Positions 1 to 10,680 of a stretch of DNA of 64,000 nt are shown here, piece by piece (position 1 is the first letter of the stretch; each line of letters begins with the position of its first letter). The notes under the pieces were generated by a model. The model was not told where the DNA came from. It saw nothing but the letters and a program-made list of their open reading frames with translations, and ran no database searches. This DNA is from Neckera pumila (Eukaryota > Streptophyta > Bryopsida > Hypnales > Neckeraceae). The stretch is from positions 11,832,211 to 11,896,210 of the forward strand of contig OZ018413.1 in NCBI GenBank assembly GCA_963969595.1. The letters run 5' to 3'. A program made the position numbers and the translations under genes.

Positions 1-180
1 GTTTTGATTGTTGGTTCACCTAGAGACAACACTTTGAAATCTCATAACTTATTGATACAATGTCCAAAATAATGCATAGGCTAAAGTGTGTCAAAATCCT
101 CTTTGAATTGCCAATAAGATCCAATCCAAAAAAATTCATTAGTTCAAATTTAAATATTAGCGACTAAGCTTGGTTGTAAT

Positions 181-1245
181 CAATACCTTAAATGAGGCTG
201 TTTGTTTGTTTTGTTTTGTTTTGTTTTGTTTTGTTTGTAGCGTGGACAACTTCCTGACCGTGCGTCCCCTGGCCGCGTGATTGGTACCGTCGGAAAGCTC
301 TCGCCGAGGAGGGGTGCACCGGCTTGGTTTCGTGGCGTTTGGAGCGGTGGTGCAAAAGTTATTGAATTTCAAAGTATTTATTGATTAAAAAATTAGAAAA
401 TTACTTTTACTTTGATTTTGTGACGTTCTTGGTATTGGGAGTGGAACCGGGAGTAGAACTGGAAGTAGAATCGAAAGTAGAACCAGGAGTGGAACCGGGA
501 GTAGATGAAAATTGGGCCAACGGCACAGGGTTACACTAGTCAATACCTTAAATGAGGCTGTTTGTTTGTTTTGTTTTGTTTTGTTTGTAGCGTGGACAAC
601 TTCCTGACCGTGCGTCCCCGGCCGCGTGCTTGGTACCGTCGGAAAGCTCTCGCCGAGGAGGGGTGCACCGGCTTGGTTTCGTGGCGTTTGGAGCGGTGGT
701 GCAAAAGTTATTGAATTTCAAAGTATTTATTGATTAAAAAATTAGAAAATTACTTTTACTTTGATTTTGTGGCGTTCTTGGTATTGGGAGTGGAACCGGG
801 AGTAGAACTGGGAGTAGAATCGAAAGTAGAACCAGGAGTGGAATTGGGAGTAGATGAAAATTGGGCAACGGCACAGGGTTACACTAGTCAATACCTTAAA
901 TGAGGCTGTTTGTTTTGTTTTGTTTTGTTTTGTTTTGTTTGTAGCGTGGACAACTTCCTAACCGTGCGTCCCCCGGCCGCGTGCTTGGTACCGTCGGAAA
1001 GCTCTCGCCGAGGAGGGGTGCACCGGCTTGGTTTCGTGGCGTTTGGAGCAGTGGTGCAAAAGTTATTGAATTTCAAAGTATTTATTGATTACAAAATTAG
1101 AAAATTACTTTTACTTTGATTTTGGTGGCGTTCTTGCTACTGGGAGTGGAATCGGGAGTAGAACTGGGAGTAGAATCGAAAGTAGAACCAGGAGTGGAAT
1201 CGGGAGTAGATGAAAATTGGGCCAACGGCACAGGGTTACACTAGT
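181..1245. repeat. Three-copy tandem array, unit about 350 bp
   Basis: Copies start at 181, 541 and 889, each beginning CAATACCTTAAATGAGGCTG and ending near ACACTAGT, with lengths 360, 348 and 357 bp. Each unit contains a (TTTTG)n run, a GC-rich core (accgtcggaaagctctcgcc) and a run of 12-bp-like variants of GGGAGTGGAACC. Copies differ by few substitutions and by TTTTG number, so expansion is recent. The array lies inside the last visible intron of the GDSL relict. Related monomers occur in reverse orientation at 47680-48421. Confidence 0.95.
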
Positions 1246-2516
1246 TAGTGATGATTGGAGGTATTTGACTTTACATTCTTCACAATTAAGGGTTAAGTTT
1301 GAGCTCACCATGTTTGGTAGGATACTTAGAGATGTCGGAGATGGCGCCGTAGATGTCAGCAAAGACAAGTTGTAGACTCTCGTGCTCCATGCCCAAGGCG
1401 TTGTCGGTGTTGATTTGCGTCACAATGTGTTGCAACTGTTGGTTCAATTGTCGCAGAGCAGCGTCGACCAATGCGCACCACTTCCGCCCATCTCTGGTGG
1501 TCATTTTTTATGACCATAGCATTTCTAGTGGCAATTTTTGGATGGGGCTGACGCCAAACACTAGTATCTTCCGTGCACCTCCGCCATACAACCTCTGCCC
1601 ACCAACCAATCCATCAATACTATGAAGAAATTCAATTCTATTTACTTTATGATACATTGTTTCATTGAATATATTGGTGCACTTTTATGCGCCAAAAATT
1701 GTGACATTCATCTAAGGATAGTTCAATAAACTAGGATGGATATAGATTATACATTTCAAGTCATGTGACTTAAATAATGTCTCCATTGCAGATTTACGAA
1801 AGTTGACATTGGATTGATTTAATAGATTAATTAGGTAATGTGAAAGTAGAACTTTGTTATGAGAATGAACATGCTAAGTCATAGGAGTGGCAAAGGATGT
1901 TATCTCCATAACAAGGCTCTACTTTATATTATTAGACATACCAATAAAGAAAGAATAGTATTAAATTTGGTCAAACCAAGTATGCAATATGATTCCAAAG
2001 TGTCCCAATGACTTGGCGACCACTTATATATTTACAATGGTTGAAGTAAATCTTTCAAAACATTTCAAAGAAAATAACATAAGGAAGACATCCTACATTT
2101 ATGAAAGATAAGCAAGTAGCAACATCTTAAAGCAACAGCTACTTAAAACAAACATTTATTTTTTGCCTCATAGCAAACCAAATTTTTATGTGAAAACGCC
2201 AAGTCTCCTATAGACTTAGAACTTGAGTAAATTGACAAAGTGACTATTAATGGGTGCTTCTATTCATGCATCACTCTTTGTTTGCTTCAAGGTTTGAAAT
2301 GTGTTTGTTTCCTGATGAATTTGTAGGGCCTACATCATGTTGCTTTGAAAATTTTATAAAATATTCTCCATGTAACAAAAAATTCAAACAGCATCATTCA
2401 CTACAATTTGCTAATCTATTTGAATAAAAAATCAATATTTGGCTACACAAAAGATACTAAAACGCATACATTATTGCTTGTAGCTATTGCTACTTTAGAA
2501 ATATATTTGGAGGTCA

Positions 2517-2690
2517 CTACAACAGAACTTCTATAAAGTGCCGGGCCACGATTGATCTAACACATTATATTATGGAGGGGTGTTTGCATTCATGATGTTT
2601 GTATGTAAGCTGGGCTAGGACCGGCAATCAATTATACTTTAGAGAGGCTTATTACTTTGAGAGTGTTGCTTATTAGAAGTTCTATTGTAT
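2517..2690. mobile_element. Small inverted-repeat element (MITE-like), 174 bp
   Basis: Left end TACAACAGAACTTCTATAA matches the reverse complement of the right end (TTATTAGAAGTTCTATTGTA) with two or three mismatches. No ORF. It lies in GDSL intron 3. A related end occurs near 37815 (AGTAGAACTTCTCTTAGTGC). Superfamily not assigned. Confidence 0.5.
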
Positions 2691-2732
2691 ATATAATTAG
2701 TTGTTAGCTTCCTCATGTGGACTCTTTGTATT

Positions 2733-3660
2733 TTAACTCCTAAAGTCCCAAGGCATTTTTTTGTCAAAAAAACTCGAAACTGCCAGTTCTGCTACATTCA
2801 TCTAAGAAAAGAGAAAAAATAGTTTTTTTAATAATCTAACCATAAGATCTTGTACTTGACTTATCTCAGATCATGTAGTAAAAATTTCATAAAATTTGAC
2901 CATATAGATTAGAAGATATTAGCATTCAAAGTTGGAAACAATTGATTTTTTGAATACTGACTTGCAATTTCAGATGACTTTGACCCCCATTTGTAAAAGA
3001 AATTTGCATTACAGACTTTTAATTTAATTTTTTTTATGTTGAATAATTGAGTTGAGAATCTTAGAAAAAAATTCCAAAAAAATACACATACTTTTCATTC
3101 TTTAAAAAATTGTTAAGTAGAAGTAGGTCCAAGATTGAAAGAAAAACTAAATCGTCAATAGCTCTAAGATGGGATTAAAACACTATAATCCCAATGGTGA
3201 GATTGTTTTAGCAAGCAAACTTAGACGTGTCCAACAATTTTTTTTGAGAAATTGTGAAAATTATATTCAGAAATGAGTCCTACAAGTTATTTTTTCAAGA
3301 AGATGCTCTAATTGCCCAAAAAATAAGATTGTCCATAACTTTCACATAACAAACCCAAATGGAACGAATCAAAGCTTTCCATATAGATAAAAATACAATC
3401 TATGAGAAAATAGTTTTTAAATTTAAAAAAAAAAAATTGTGTGAGAAGATTCTACCCGCAGCACTGATAAAAAGGACCTTTTGTGCCATAACTTTTGCTC
3501 CCGGGCACCGATTGAAATAAGAGTTATATTCCCATAAAGCTAATGTGTTTTTCTATCTTCACAAAAAGTTTCAAAAAATAATGATGAACATTGAAGCCGT
3601 AGTAGCCTGCCCAAAAATCCATTTTGTCCCTCGAGGGGACAATGGGACTTTAGGGGTTAA
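2733..3660. mobile_element. TTAA-ended inverted-repeat element, copy A (928 bp)
   Basis: Left end TTAACTCCTAAAGTCCCA and right end TGGGACTTTAGGGGTTAA are inverted repeats, 17 of 18 matching. A near-palindrome around TTGTCCCTCGAGGGGACAA sits just inside the right end. The interior is AT-rich with no coding capacity and aligns by eye with copies B and C along its length. It is non-autonomous. TTAA at both outer edges fits a TTAA-target element such as piggyBac, but TSD and TIR cannot be separated without an empty site. Confidence 0.8.
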
Positions 3661-3688
3661 GAATGAAACTTAAAATTCAATTTCTTTA

Positions 3689-4618
3689 TTAACCCCTAAA
3701 GGACCAAGGTGATTCTCCTATCAAAAAGCACTCAAAACTGTCATTTCTATTGCAAAGAGAAAAGAGCTTTAAAACTTGTTTTTTCTTGCATATCCAACCA
3801 TAAGATCTTATACTTGACTAGTATGTAAATATGTGGAAGAAATTTCAGAAACTTTGACCTTGTAGAATGCAAGAGATATGCATTTAAAGTGAAGAAAATA
3901 AGTTTTTTTGCACCTTGCTTGACTAGATTTTCTAGCTTTGAGTCTTTTTAGTTAAAATCTTTTGCACTATGGACTTTGATTTTCTACTTCTTTATGTTAA
4001 GTAGTTGAGTCAAGAATCTCCCAAAAAATTTAGGATAAAAAGCACTTAATTTTCACTCATTGAAAAATTGTTAAATAGAGGTAGATTTAAGATTGAAGAA
4101 AAAACTAAATTGTTAATAACTTTTAGATGGAATTGAATCACAATAATCCCGACAGTGAGATTGTTCTAGCAAGAAAATCTAACTTTGTCTAAGAATTTTT
4201 TTTGAAAAATTCTAAAAATTGCATAGAAAAACAAATTCTACAAGTTATTTTTTCAAGAAGATACTTAGATTGCTTGAGAAACTAAGATTGTCCATAACTT
4301 TCTCATTATTAGTCCAAATTGAATGAAACAAAGCTTCACATGTAAACAAAAATATAATCTTTGAATCAAAAAATTGAAAAAAAATTATTTTGACTTTTTG
4401 TGATTTTTTTGGGGCTGCCCGCCGAACTTCAGTTTTGCTTATTGTGCCATAACTTTTTCTCCCGGACATCAATTAAAATAAAATTTATATATTCACAAAG
4501 CTCTTGCAAAAGTACACAACCTTAAAAAATCCCAAAAAATATTACAAAAAATGGAGACAGTAGACCTGCCTGGACCCGATTTGTCCCCCGAGGGGACAAA
4601 TGGTCCTTTAGGGGTTAA
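3689..4618. mobile_element. TTAA-ended inverted-repeat element, copy B (930 bp)
   Basis: Ends are TTAACCCCTAAAGGACCA and TGGTCCTTTAGGGGTTAA, a perfect 18-bp inverted repeat. Internal palindrome TTTGTCCCC-CGA-GGGGACAAA lies 15 bases from the right edge. It starts 28 bp after copy A in the same orientation. It is clearly more similar to copy C at 57619 than to A. The interior is non-coding. Both A and B lie in GDSL intron 3. Confidence 0.85.
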
Positions 4619-5879
4619 AGTTCATTTACTCACATACGAAAAATGATGGCACTACAAAACTCCATCTCCCGGGCAAATGGAAACAACATCATTAGAGAGG
4701 TTTGACTCACATTCACATAATAAAGATACTCTTTGGCAAGGCTGTTGACAAAGGTGGTGATGGAGCCAACGGAGGCAGCATAGCCGGGTTTGGTGAAGTA
4801 CGCCAAGATGTCCACGGTCCCAAAGGAGAGGTGGTAAATAGCGTCATTGAGGATGAGCAGTGCTTGGTCCACTCCAAACTCATAGATCACGTTTATGCCA
4901 TCCGTCTCGTACGCCGTCACTTGACTCTCCAATGTAATTGCATTCTTTACACCCTAGAATCACACAACACAAATCACAACTGAGTATGGTTGCTTCGATC
5001 AAAGTGGTTTACTATTCAAATTTTCAAAGCCAATTGAAGTTGAGCGCTTTGGCACAACCACAAACGGTGGCAGCTACATTCTTCATTCCATTTCAACGTC
5101 CATTTAAATTGGTGGAATTTCACATCTTTGGCACTTTTCTTTGGTGGGGCACGCAACCCACAACATAAATCTGCACCAATCCTAGTTTTTAGACTGCTCT
5201 GTGCAGATGAATGCCGCAGCAGTGTGTTGCAAAGAATTATTTAGCAAGGTGCTGAGAGTATGCAGTCAAGCTTACCAGAGCGATGCTGGAGGCCTTGAGG
5301 ATTGCTGAGCCTCCGGAGGCGTAGTTGACGCACTGGCCCTTCTGGTTGATGGTGAGGTTGGCCTTCAACGGCAACGCTCGCGGCAGTTTCATAATCACAG
5401 GCTGCAACACGACCAACAGCAAAAAAAATCACGTTAAATTGACGATATTCCACAAGCCAAAAATTGTGACACATATCGTCACAAAGGTCTAATGTCAGGC
5501 CATAAACTAGGACAGGTATAGATTTTGGTTTCAGGCCGCACCAAAGTCATGGAAAGCGCCAATTTAACGAAATTCACGTTAAAAACTCCATATATTTTCG
5601 ACAATTCTGTAAAGTCATTTTGGCTGCAAAATTGGCATGGTACAGTTTCAATCTTGGCCGAAACCTCCAATCGCCCCCACTGACCCTCTAATCTACACTA
5701 GAAATGAGGCTCTCTTCAACACTTCAACTCCCAATTCTTCACGTACATTGTAGTCGGACCACAATCACGGAGCTTTTAATTCGAATTCCAGAGACAATCA
5801 ATTGTCACATTCCTCTGTGAACTGAGATGGGCATGATTCACCCGACATAATGCTAAGAACACTATAGCAGGAAGTAGCG

Positions 5880-6225
5880 GTTGCAACACAATTTGCAGTG
5901 GTTTTGTAGTGGTTCCATACGTTGCCTAAAACTCATGGTCTACTGCAAAACCGTTGCAAAAATTGACTGCAAAAGTGTTGCAAGAGTATTGGCCACGGAA
6001 CTAATGCAAATCTATATATGCCTAAACTGTTGCAAAAAGAACTGCAATCCGAAACAGCTGCAAATACATTGCATAATGTGGTACTAAACCATTGCAAAAT
6101 TGTTACTAGGTATGTGTCATTGCAAAATTGTCACTACAAAATCATTGCAAAAGTGCTGAAAACTAGTTGCAAAGTCTTGGCCACGGAATAGTTGCAAACA
6201 CATTGCATAATGCTGAATGTACTAA
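5880..6225. repeat. TTGCAA-rich degenerate repeat in GDSL intron 1
   Basis: The motif TTGCAAAA and close variants recur many times at irregular spacing, and two longer segments (around ggccacggaa and cattgcataatg) occur twice. This looks like a decayed short tandem array and contributes no coding sequence. Confidence 0.6.
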
Positions 6226-6800
6226 ACAGTTCCAAAACTGTTAATAGATTTCTGGCGGTCACTTTGAAATTGTTGCAAACAGTAGTGCAACCTCAGCCTT
6301 GAAATTTGATGAGACTGAAGTAGCGAGCGAGCGAGCGTACCAAGCAAATCCGGGAAGATACGTCCGTCACTGAACCGCCCCGTGGGTGTCTTGAAGGTAG
6401 TCATTCCATACGGCTTGAAGTTCGCCTTGGGCACGTAGTTTCGGATGAAGTTGTTGTTGCCAGCGTCCATAAATGCGTCGCCCATTACGTAATAGGACGG
6501 CACTGGAAACCCAGAGCTCGTCGTCGTATTCGCAGTCTCCACTAGCACAGAAGAAAATCTCGAGAACAGCAACAACACCATCACCACTGCAACCCCCATG
6601 CGGGATCCGATGTTCATCGCCATCGCCACTTCAGCTGTGATTGCAATGGGACTATAAAAGCTTGAAGCTTGCTGCTGGACTTGTGAATACAATCTCGGAT
6701 TCAAGTGACGAGGTCCTGAGGACGATGAAGTGGGAGCGGGGGCCTCGTTGTGGGCCGCGTTGCAAGGAGCTTTTGAAGGCTTGGCGGCCTTGCGCTTCTT

Positions 6801-6810
6801 CTTTTTATAA
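6801..6810 (-). promoter_or_regulatory. Putative TATA box of the GDSL relict
   Basis: Read on the minus strand the site is TTATAAAAAG. It lies about 180 bases upstream of the exon 1 ATG at 6623, with no ATG in between, a reasonable plant core-promoter position. Position and motif only. Confidence 0.4.
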
Positions 6811-7285
6811 TGTGTTTTGGCTCTTGGAATTTAGAGTTTGGTACTGTTTGGGTGTCTTCCGGTGGAATTGGAGTAGGTCTGTACCTTGGAGAGTTGGAGG
6901 AATACTATGAGGCAATAGAGTTATATCGTAAAGTGAACCCCATTTTGTAGAAGGGGTGTTAGAGGAAGGTTTAATCCCTAAATGCCTCAATCCTTTTCTG
7001 AATTTTTGCACATTTTTGCTTATATATTTGTACAGAAACATTATTTACCGGAATCATGAATTTGGTCATTAAGAAAGGTTGTCTTAACTAGATTCAAGTA
7101 TTACATTGGATGAATGAGGACTTAGTTGGACGAAATAGTGCATCGAAGCCCTTTGTGCATCGCCCAAAATATGGATGTCGGAGCGCTTCAGGGTTAACTA
7201 AAAAGAGTAAAAAAGAAACACAACATCAAACTCCATCAGGCAAGCTCGCGGTCCTCGTTGCACACACTTTATAATTTACTTTAAT

Positions 7286-7477
7286 AGAATTAATTATAAA
7301 GTTGGTCCTATGTTTGGAAACCAATGTTAGAAGAAGGTTTAAACAAGAATAGTACAAAACAAACAGACCACTAAACTTTGTTAGACCTAAGTTTTGGTAC
7401 TCCAAGGAATTTTGTCCTATATTTTTGGTAATCTCCAACTCTTGGTCCCGCATTGCATACACTTTAGAATTAACTCT
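7286..7477 (+). mobile_element. MITE-like repeat, 192 bp, copy 1 of 3
   Basis: Bounded by AGAATTAATTATAAAG and a right end AGAATTAACTCT, an imperfect inverted repeat. It shares the core GTTGGTCCTATGTTTGG...CTCTTGGTCCC with copies at 30761-30953 (same orientation) and 31627-31813 (inverted). Non-coding; family not named. Confidence 0.65.
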
Positions 7478-7689
7478 AATGACCTCAAAGTGATTTTCAC
7501 AAGTAGCTGTAGTTGCTAAAAGCACTGCTAAATGTGCTAAAAATTTGGAAGTTTGCACTGTAGTGTTCAGTTTTTTTGTAGCTTTCCTAGTAGAACTTAA
7601 GCTAAATTTAGCCACATTTGAGAACCCCCAAGATTTTTTTTGAGCGATTTTTCGCTCAAAAGCGATCCTTTTTTTCCCAAGGAATATTA

Positions 7690-7850
7690 GGCAAAAATAT
7701 TCTTGCTTTCCAATGGATGAAATTGCGTACTTGCTACCAAATCTGGGGACGGTATCGCTCAATTTTGATGAACATACATCATTTTGGATGAAAAAATGAA
7801 ATTGCATCCTATTGATTGCAAATTTCATCCATTTCTATGGATGTAAATAG
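7690..7850 (+). repeat. GGATGAA-rich dispersed repeat, representative copy
   Basis: The segment reads ATGGATGAAATTGC, then CCAAATC..GG, then a TTTTGGATGAA block and a mirror CATCCA block. Diverged relatives are visible at about 19150-19250, 23320-23420, 32595-32700, 33080-33200 (inverted) and 56890-57000. It is non-coding, probably an old MITE family with eroded ends. Confidence 0.5.
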
Positions 7851-9731
7851 CTTCATTCTTCCAGAGATTATCACTTTCTGTACTGCCTAAAATAAATGAA
7901 AAAAAAACACCCTAAAAACACGGACTGCTTTGAGGTTGTGTTTGTTGCATTTGAGTTAATGGATTTGGTAAGTTTGGGAATTTGAAGGAGACGATTGGTG
8001 TAGGTGGGAGGACCTGAACAAATATGGTTTTAACGAAGGGCGTTGACTTTGGAGAAGAGGGTTGTTTTTTGTATATTGGAAGAGAGCATTGCCGCCAGCA
8101 TTAAAAGCCGGGCTTGCTGATTCGAGGGATTTGCTGGCCAAATTAGGAGGCCGAATGAGCAGGAGGAGAGGTCACTGCTTATCTATCCCCGAATCTGCCT
8201 CTGTGGCCGATTTTGCAGTTCTCAGGTGGGGAACACCCACCTCTTCACGCCAGGGACCGTTCCCTAGTACGTTTAAGGTAGGAGGTCCACAAAGCACCCA
8301 TTTAAGAGCTACAGTAAAAATTCATTGGGGCAGGTTAAACTTCTTCAAATATTTTTCAGTAAATTGTCCTTGAAAGACGAATGAAATTCACATGTAATCC
8401 ATGCAAGTTGTTTCACATTTTTTGGAGCTTTGTGGAATTACTTATGAGTTTTTGAAGTTGAAATGAAGTCGTCACTAAAAACATCCACTTCTTGAAAAGT
8501 ATACTAATTTGCACATTGTTGATGCAATGGGAACTCCAGATGTACAAATAGTGTTTATTTCAAGAGGTGGACACTTTTTAAATCCAAGCACTTTATAGAC
8601 CTTCTACTTGAAAAATACTTAAGGTAACTGCACCTTAAATCGCACAGTTAAGCAATTCAGCATGGTTTTCACTATTATATTGAAAAATAAATTGTAGGGT
8701 TCCATTGGTAGTCAAAACAGATTCTAAAGCTCATAGAGTCATATGAATAGTGGGAGTACATTTTAGGCAAGAATATCTGATGTGCGCTTTTAAAGACTGT
8801 GCAATTTTAGGTGTAGTTACCTTACTATCATTTGGCAAGTGATAAGAATTGATCTCCCCCAATTATAAAACAGAAGAAGAAGTGCTCACTTAGTTATTTC
8901 CGACCCCAGCGTGATCTAAAACTAGATTAAAAATGGGATGACCCGTGGACTTATCAACTTTAATCTCTGAGTTTATTAGGTGGAAATTGTGTAAACTTTT
9001 GGGAATATTATTTGGTCTTTCAAATCAATATCAGAAAAGCGGCCCTTCAAAGCAATTTTTCTTGCAACATGAACTTGTGAAAACCTGAAAATTAGATACA
9101 TATATTGTTACTTAGGTACTCACAATAGCATTGTTCAGACAGGCTAGTGGCTATTTGCCCCTCACATTAAATGGAACAAAGTAAAATATTCTTTTGGCAT
9201 CCATGTTTTCAAGATTGGATTTTGGCTCAAAAGTTTTGAAATTATAGATCATGTTGAAACTATGTTGAAAGGAAAGTACAAAATGGACAGTTGGCTACAT
9301 GGTGATTTAATAAATGTTAAGCCTTATTGACTCCTGAAGATTCCTCTAGCTAATTCATTGTTGAATAATGTTATTATTCTTTATGGACTTACTATACATA
9401 ACTTTCAAGAATTGGGATGCAGAACTTGGTACATCATGGTAACAAAAAACACCACATGATGATTATATAGGTTTCTAGGCTATGGTCTATCAAACTCACA
9501 TGTTGCTAATGAATTTTGCTGATCAATGTTGCTCTGCAAGCTCTCCTTTTGTAGCAAGTCAAAGAACTGTTGATTGCTCATAATCTCTCTCTACATCCAG
9601 ATAATTATACATATTCACTCTCTTCAGTCCAGTTGTTAAACCTCAATAAAGGCAAGATTGGTAGTAGTATGAAGCATGTATGTACCAGTTGCTTGTCTTC
9701 CTTGTAGTCTTTTCTTTTGGACATCAATTGA
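7851..9731. other. Intergenic, nothing recognised
   Basis: AT-rich sequence with only short shadow ORFs. The GC-richer stretch 7950-8350 has open frames on both strands (for example 8062-8373 plus) but no family resemblance and no codon-level support. A fragment at 8265-8290 (aaggtaggaggtcc) matches the end of the MITE at 36413. Confidence 0.6.
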
Positions 9732-9836
9732 ATTACATCACAAAGTTTAGAACCTGCGGTTTGTCAACAGTTTCATGTGGTTATTATTGTTTCATGGATT
9801 TGCTTGAACCGTAGGTTCTAAACCTTGTGATGTAAT
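9732..9836. repeat. Inverted repeat able to form a long hairpin
   Basis: Arms 9732-9762 and 9807-9836 pair over about 30 bases with three or four mismatches (core GTTTAGAACCT / AGGTTCTAAAC), around a loop of about 45 bases. It could be a tiny foldback element or a miRNA-type precursor. No transcript evidence is available from sequence. Confidence 0.6.
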
Positions 9837-10680
9837 AATGCACATAGTTACATCCATCTCTGGTTTAAAGAGTGCTTGGTCTCAACATCTGGAGAATGAA
9901 GGAAATCATTAGATTTGGCCAATTTGATCAACAAATGCCATTTGCATGTCACATACACAAGTCCACATCAATAAATCTCATTAGAGGAAAATGAGGGATT
10001 TTGCAACTACACTATACAATTGGTTTTTCAGTTGCATGGGACATTTACGACTGACTTGTGACTGGTGATATTTGGAAAACTTGTAGTTGCAGTAGACAAT
10101 CTTAGTCTCAAGGATTTTCTTTGTCTTGATCTTATTATTTTGTGAGGTGGAAAAAACCACATTCATTTGGCCAAGATCTTGTAGTAGAATTGTAGAGAAA
10201 TAAAGCATGTCAAATTGATGGGGGCTAAGGGAAGCACATTAGTTGTGGAGAGGGAGAATATTAGTGTATAGCTATGACAAATTGAAGGGACATTGGGAAG
10301 GAAAATCAAGCATCCCACCTACCTTGTCATCTCTAAACTTGCCAAATAGACTTTAGTTCATCAAAATTGGAAAAGTTGTCTGGACGATGCTCTAAACAAT
10401 AATTAAGGCCATGCCAAAGGCACAAACAAAGTTGGAGCTTGTAATAAATAAGTGATGAATTTTACTTGTTTTGTTTAATTCCACGTAAAGGACTCCATCA
10501 CCCCATAGTCAAACTTCATTTCTATGTTCAGTTTGGCTTTTAAAATTAGATAAAGAATTTGATTTTATATTTTCATTACATAAGAGTATATGTTTTCAAT
10601 TAATTGAAGATTTCAATTAATTTGGTTATAAAATAATGGTATATTTCTCATTTACATTGTAAAAGATGAATTTGTAAGTA

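Larger units (their letters stand above)
1309..6623 (-). pseudogene. GDSL esterase/lipase, disrupted (pseudogene), 3' end outside window
   Basis: Plant GDSL (SGNH) lipases are secreted serine esterases. Recognisable exons on the minus strand: exon 1 6341-6623 (ATG at 6623, hydrophobic signal peptide, then block I), exon 2 5276-5401, exon 3 4711-4953, exon 4 1309-1594. Splice sites are good (GTAAGC, GTGAGT and GTGAGC donors). Exon 2 reads GQCVNYASGGSAIL, exon 4 GGGARKILVFGVSP and LVFADIYGAI, all family hallmarks. Defects: block I is YVMGDAFMDAGNNN, so the nucleophile of GDS is Ala; the block III GxND is GTVD; an in-frame TAA lies at 1508-1510; exon 1 ends in phase 1 but exon 2 starts in phase 0. 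Exon 4 ends at a donor, so the last exon (catalytic D and H) would lie left of position 1. Intron 3 (3.1 kb) holds two TTAA-ended elements, and intron 4 holds the tandem array. A long TTG-initiated extension to 6704 has no ATG. I infer a decayed gene; a catalytically dead expressed protein is less likely because of the stop. Confidence 0.85.

Noticed and set aside
157..372. 71-codon minus ORF repeated in the tandem units
   Set aside because: Repeated because the DNA unit is repeated; the middle copy does not keep an equally long frame, and the encoded Lys/Gln/Asn tail is just the TTTTG run.
6971..7197. Another possible TTAA-ended element (TTAATCCCTAAATGCC ... GCGCTTCAGGGTTAA)
   Set aside because: Only about 10 of 18 terminal positions pair, so it cannot be told from chance in AT-rich DNA.
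7226..7828. 200-codon minus-strand ORF
   Set aside because: It runs through the 190-bp MITE and the GGATGAA repeat, both non-coding elsewhere, and its start codon is not supported.
10200..10360. Faint resemblance to retrotransposon polyprotein codons
   Set aside because: No reverse transcriptase, integrase or protease motif and multiple stops in all frames; not supportable.
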